From: Bacteroidota bacterium
Lineage (GTDB): Bacteria; Bacteroidota; Bacteroidia; CAILMK01
NCBI GenBank assembly: GCA_013287095.1
Contig: JABDEJ010000079.1
Coordinates: 1-9,934, forward strand
Direction of reading: 5' to 3'
DNA: 9,934 nucleotides
Position 1 is the stretch's first letter. Each line of letters begins with the position of its first letter. The notes under the pieces were generated by a model, which saw only the letters and a program-made list of their open reading frames with translations, ran no database searches and was not told the origin of the DNA. The translations under genes were made by a program, and so were the position numbers. This document shows positions 6,920-9,934 of the stretch, piece after piece.

Positions 6920-7855
6920 ATGAATGGCATCTCAAAATGCTTTGGATTGATCGTTTCATTATTTCTGTTTAATGTATTGACCGCCAATGCCCAGGAAATA
7001 TCAGCGGAATCTTTCGCGAAAGTCAAGGATTATCTTGTCGGTGACCGGATCAATGTAACCTTGATCGTAAAACGTCCTGAAAATTTTTCCGTGGAATGGA
7101 AAAGACAAAACCCCGATCCAACCAGGCTTGAACTGGTGGATAGTATCGTAAAAGATTCTGCAAAGGAAAATGGTTTTGAAAAGATAGATATCCTCCTTCC
7201 CATGGCAGGATTTGATTCAGGTACCGCTGTCTATCCAGCCCAGCTTTTTGTATTTCGCAAACATGGTGACACATCATCATTTACACTTAAAACCAAGCCC
7301 ATTACTTTTCATATTAGTTCAATAACTGTTGACTTGAAGAAGGATATAAAACCCATTGTTGACCCAATTGAACCAGGTCCTGACTGGAAAATTATTATTT
7401 TATATATTATTGCAGGACTGGTTGTTATAGCCTTATTGGTTGTTGGATACCTGCTTTGGAAAAAGTACAAAATGCGACCCAAAGAACCCGAGATAGCACA
7501 ACCCCAAATAAAAAGACCATCCTGGGAATTGGCAGTAGAGCGCCTGGCCCAGCTACAAAAGGATGATCTGCCCGCAAAAGGCCAGGTAAAAGAATATTAT
7601 ATAAGCCTTTCCCATATTTTAAAAGAGTTCGTTTCGGACAGATTGAGTATTGATGCATTGGAGCTTACCACTGATGAATTGACTGACATATTTAAAGTTA
7701 GAATGATAGATGGCGCAGCTAAAGAAATGCTGTTAAATGTTCTTGAACTTTCAGATTCAGTGAAGTTTGCAAAATATATTCCGGATACATCAGACCATGA
7801 TAAATCTATGAAAATGGCTTATGCATTTGTAGAAGCAATGCGGGATGAGGTGTAG
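6920..7855 (+). CDS. Single-pass membrane protein of moxR/bat cluster
   Basis: A 311-residue protein of unknown biochemical function. Residues 1-25 form a signal peptide (hydrophobic GLIVSLFLFNVL, cleavage likely after ANAQ or ANA). Residues 26 to about 155 would lie in the periplasm and look beta-rich. Residues 157-179 (WKIIILYIIAGLVVIALLVV and on) are a transmembrane helix followed by basic residues, placing residues 180-311 in the cytoplasm. That tail is helical and contains YYISLSHILKEFVSDRLS at 226-243 and ALELTTDEL at 246-254. This segment resembles the cytoplasmic tail of proteins found between DUF58 and VWA genes in Bacteroidota bat operons. Its start lies 6 bp after the DUF58 stop, so the two are almost certainly co-transcribed. 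The layout suggests it links the cytoplasmic MoxR/DUF58 pair to the envelope; that is inference. Confidence 0.85.
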   Translation: MNGISKCFGLIVSLFLFNVLTANAQEISAESFAKVKDYLVGDRINVTLIVKRPENFSVEWKRQNPDPTRLELVDSIVKDSAKENGFEKIDILLPMAGFDSGTAVYPAQLFVFRKHGDTSSFTLKTKPITFHISSITVDLKKDIKPIVDPIEPGPDWKIIILYIIAGLVVIALLVVGYLLWKKYKMRPKEPEIAQPQIKRPSWELAVERLAQLQKDDLPAKGQVKEYYISLSHILKEFVSDRLSIDALELTTDELTDIFKVRMIDGAAKEMLLNVLELSDSVKFAKYIPDTSDHDKSMKMAYAFVEAMRDEV

Positions 7856-7911
7856 GTATTGTAATTTTATACAAAATCTTCTTAAATTTACCCCTTTCAA
7901 CGATTAAGATT
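7856..7911 (+). promoter_or_regulatory. Probable promoter of the C10 protease gene
   Basis: TTG at 7859-7861 and TAAATTTA at 7883-7890 are 21 nt apart. This fits the Bacteroidota TTG-N17-23-TAnnTTTG arrangement with one mismatch, in the last base of the -7 box. The leader before ATG 7912 would be about 15 nt. No terminator hairpin is seen between the preceding stop codon and this promoter, so read-through from the moxR cluster remains possible. Confidence 0.4.
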
Positions 7912-9934
7912 ATGAAAACGATACTACTATACATTGCATTTGTATGTTTCAGCATGTCAATATACGCCAAACCGGTTGATGAGGCTACTGCGAACAAAAC
8001 AGGCCTAAATTTCCTGATTAACAATACAAAAAATGCATTCAAGACTAATTATACGCTATATCTTGCATACAAATCTACATCTAACTCAAACGGGTCAGGT
8101 ACAGTATATTATTATGTATTTAATGCCGACCATGGATTTGTAATGGTTGCCGGAGACGACCAGGCTATGCCCATCCTCGGTTATTCTGATGAAGGAACTT
8201 TTAGTTCTTCAAATATCCCTGTTCATGTGGCCGAATGGCTCAATGGTTATAACAGCCAGATGAAACTTATTATTGAAAATAATATTGCTGCCACCCCTGA
8301 AATCAGCGGGAAGTGGAATGCCCTCATTAATAACAGCGAAGCAGCGCCGCAACAGACAACCTCAGGCACACCTTTAACTACCTCTCTTTGGAACCAGTTG
8401 CCTTATTATAATGATCTATGTCCCTATGATAATGGTGCCCAGAGACATGCTGTAACAGGCTGTGTGGCAACGGCTATGGCACAGGTGATGAAATTCTGGG
8501 CTTATCCTGCAACAGGTATCGGGCACCATTCTTACAGCGATCCAACGTATGGAACTCAGACTGCCAACTTTGATGGAACCAACTTTGTATGGTCAGGGAT
8601 GCCGAATAGCATAAATAGTGCCAACACATCCATCGCAACTGTGATGTACGAATGCGGGGTTAGTGTGAATATGACCTATGGTGTTGAAGAAAGTGATGCT
8701 TATGTATTGGCTTCTCAAAGTCCGGGACCAAACTGCGCTGAAAATGCACTTAAAACTTATTTCGGTTACGACCCGACCTTGCACGGGGTACTCAGGTCAA
8801 ATTACAGCGATGCTGCCTGGACCAATGCAATGGAAGCAGAAATAGATGCCGGAAGGCCTGTGATCTATACCGGTACAGGTAATGGTGGTGGGCACTGCTT
8901 TATTTGTGATGGTTACGACAACAATAATAACCTGCATTTCAACTGGGGATGGGGTGGTATTTATAACGGGTATTTTCCAATAAACGGACTAAACCCTGGT
9001 ACTGGCGGGGCAGGTTCAGGCAGTGGTACTTTCAATAGTGACCAGCAGGCGATCATAGGTATTAAGCCATCTGCGGCACTCCAATCGTACCATATAGGAT
9101 TAAACAGTAATATCAATCTTTCAGCTACCTCCGTTCAGTACCAGGATAGCTTTTCTCTGAGTGTAAGTTTCGTTAATCTGTTAAGCGCTTCTCATAATTT
9201 TAGCGGTGATTTTGCCGCTAATATTTTTGACAGTACTGGTAACCTGGTTGATTCTGTTATAGTTACTCCAAATACACTTAATGTAGGACAGACTTCTTCT
9301 CCAATCAAATTCACAGACTTAGGTAACGCCTCTTTATTACCTGGTACTTATATCATCCAGATGTATTTAAGGCCAAGTGGGGGCAATTGGACAATAATTG
9401 CAGATAATGTTTATACAAACAGTGCTAAGATCAAGGTATTTTGGGCAAACACTTTAGAACTGTCAGCTCCCATCACCGTTACGCCGGCTACACCAATGCA
9501 GACCAAATCCATTTCTGTTCATCTGAATGTCGCCAATACAAGTGCATCACAGTTCAACGGTTATTTTTATGCATATCTATATAACCTGAATGGTACCGCG
9601 GATTTCCTGATCCAAAGAGATACAGGGAATTTAAATCCGAATTCAAGTTTTTCAAGTGGATTGACTTTTGCCAATTCAACCGATACCGTATCACCGGGGA
9701 CTTATTTGCTGGTCATTTATTATTCCCCTGATGGACATCAGTTCAACTTGATGGGCTCTACGAGTTATGGGAATCCTATAAGAGTTACCATAGCTGCACC
9801 ACCTTTGCCGCCAGACCAATACGAACCTGATAATGAGATAGATTCTGCGTATGATATGACGCCGAATTTCGCCATGGATTCAGCAGAAGTGAAAACGGTT
9901 GGGGCCAATATAAATTCGGGTTCTGACGTGGATT
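7912..9934 (+). CDS. Secreted C10-family cysteine protease, 3'-partial
   Basis: The open frame runs 674 codons from ATG 7912 to the window edge without a stop. Residues 1-19 form a signal peptide (LLYIAFVCFSMSIYA, cleavage before KPVD). Residues 20 to about 150 match the streptopain/interpain propeptide, with GFVMVAGDDQAMPILGYS at 74-91. The C10 catalytic domain covers about 155-385. The nucleophile is Cys184 in TGCVATAMAQVMKFW, the general base His328 in GGGHCFICDGYD, and NWGWGG at 344-349 supplies the supporting Asn and Trp. All are intact, so it should be an active papain-like protease, kept latent by the prodomain. Two Ig-like modules follow (about 401-513 and 515-628). From about 633 a PPC-like domain begins (YEPDNEIDSAYDM, then SGSDVD). 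The C terminus is outside the window; a T9SS sorting domain is expected there by family habit but is not seen. Confidence 0.9.
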   Translation, partial: MKTILLYIAFVCFSMSIYAKPVDEATANKTGLNFLINNTKNAFKTNYTLYLAYKSTSNSNGSGTVYYYVFNADHGFVMVAGDDQAMPILGYSDEGTFSSSNIPVHVAEWLNGYNSQMKLIIENNIAATPEISGKWNALINNSEAAPQQTTSGTPLTTSLWNQLPYYNDLCPYDNGAQRHAVTGCVATAMAQVMKFWAYPATGIGHHSYSDPTYGTQTANFDGTNFVWSGMPNSINSANTSIATVMYECGVSVNMTYGVEESDAYVLASQSPGPNCAENALKTYFGYDPTLHGVLRSNYSDAAWTNAMEAEIDAGRPVIYTGTGNGGGHCFICDGYDNNNNLHFNWGWGGIYNGYFPINGLNPGTGGAGSGSGTFNSDQQAIIGIKPSAALQSYHIGLNSNINLSATSVQYQDSFSLSVSFVNLLSASHNFSGDFAANIFDSTGNLVDSVIVTPNTLNVGQTSSPIKFTDLGNASLLPGTYIIQMYLRPSGGNWTIIADNVYTNSAKIKVFWANTLELSAPITVTPATPMQTKSISVHLNVANTSASQFNGYFYAYLYNLNGTADFLIQRDTGNLNPNSSFSSGLTFANSTDTVSPGTYLLVIYYSPDGHQFNLMGSTSYGNPIRVTIAAPPLPPDQYEPDNEIDSAYDMTPNFAMDSAEVKTVGANINSGSDVD

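Noticed and set aside
1..9934. CRISPR array, tRNA, rRNA, transposase or phage genes
   Set aside because: No regularly spaced repeats, cloverleaf sequences, transposase motifs or terminal inverted repeats were seen. The repeats present are protein-module repeats or the short intergenic ones listed.

Overview
The window looks like a chromosomal segment of a Bacteroidota member, probably of the Chitinophagales/Sphingobacteriia kind. The evidence is AT-rich DNA, several secreted proteins ending in type IX secretion (T9SS) sorting domains of the 'YPNP' type, TAnnTTTG promoter-like boxes, weak Shine-Dalgarno sequences, and an intergenic repeat starting TGTCATTTCGA of a kind I recall as common in this phylum. 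All five complete genes and the one partial gene are on the + strand. I see no tRNA, rRNA, CRISPR array, insertion sequence or phage gene.

Layout. (1) Positions 1-223 are an AT-rich leader; a divergent gene might start at about 47 on the - strand, but only weakly. (2) 224-1099 encodes a small secreted protein: two Ig-like (DUF5011-type) modules and a T9SS sorting domain. A 13-bp stem with a GAAA tetraloop follows it. (3) 1224-4763 encodes a 1,179-residue surface protein: a signal peptide, an N-terminal domain of the kind found with SBBP repeats, seven SBBP-type repeats that suggest one seven-bladed propeller, five Ig-like modules, and a T9SS sorting domain. (4) 4915-7855 is a three-gene cluster: a MoxR AAA+ ATPase, a DUF58 protein with a VWA-like metal site, and a single-pass membrane protein. 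It resembles the start of a Bacteroides aerotolerance (bat) operon, but no VWA or TPR genes follow. (5) 7912 to the right edge is a secreted C10 (streptopain/interpain-type) cysteine protease with an intact Cys/His/Asn-Trp active site, cut off by the window edge.

How the genes fit together. The three flanking genes are predicted exported proteins (adhesin-like or proteolytic). The central cluster is an envelope-associated MoxR chaperone module: the ATPase probably remodels a client with the DUF58 protein, and the membrane protein probably anchors or senses at the inner membrane. Whether the cluster serves the neighbouring secreted proteins cannot be told from sequence.

Nothing here is clearly a new system. 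The most unusual items are the repeat-filled moxR-DUF58 gap, which ends 5 nt before the DUF58 start codon, the apparently shortened bat-type operon, a near-perfect 16-bp hairpin inside the first gene, and a G7 tract inside the large surface-protein gene.
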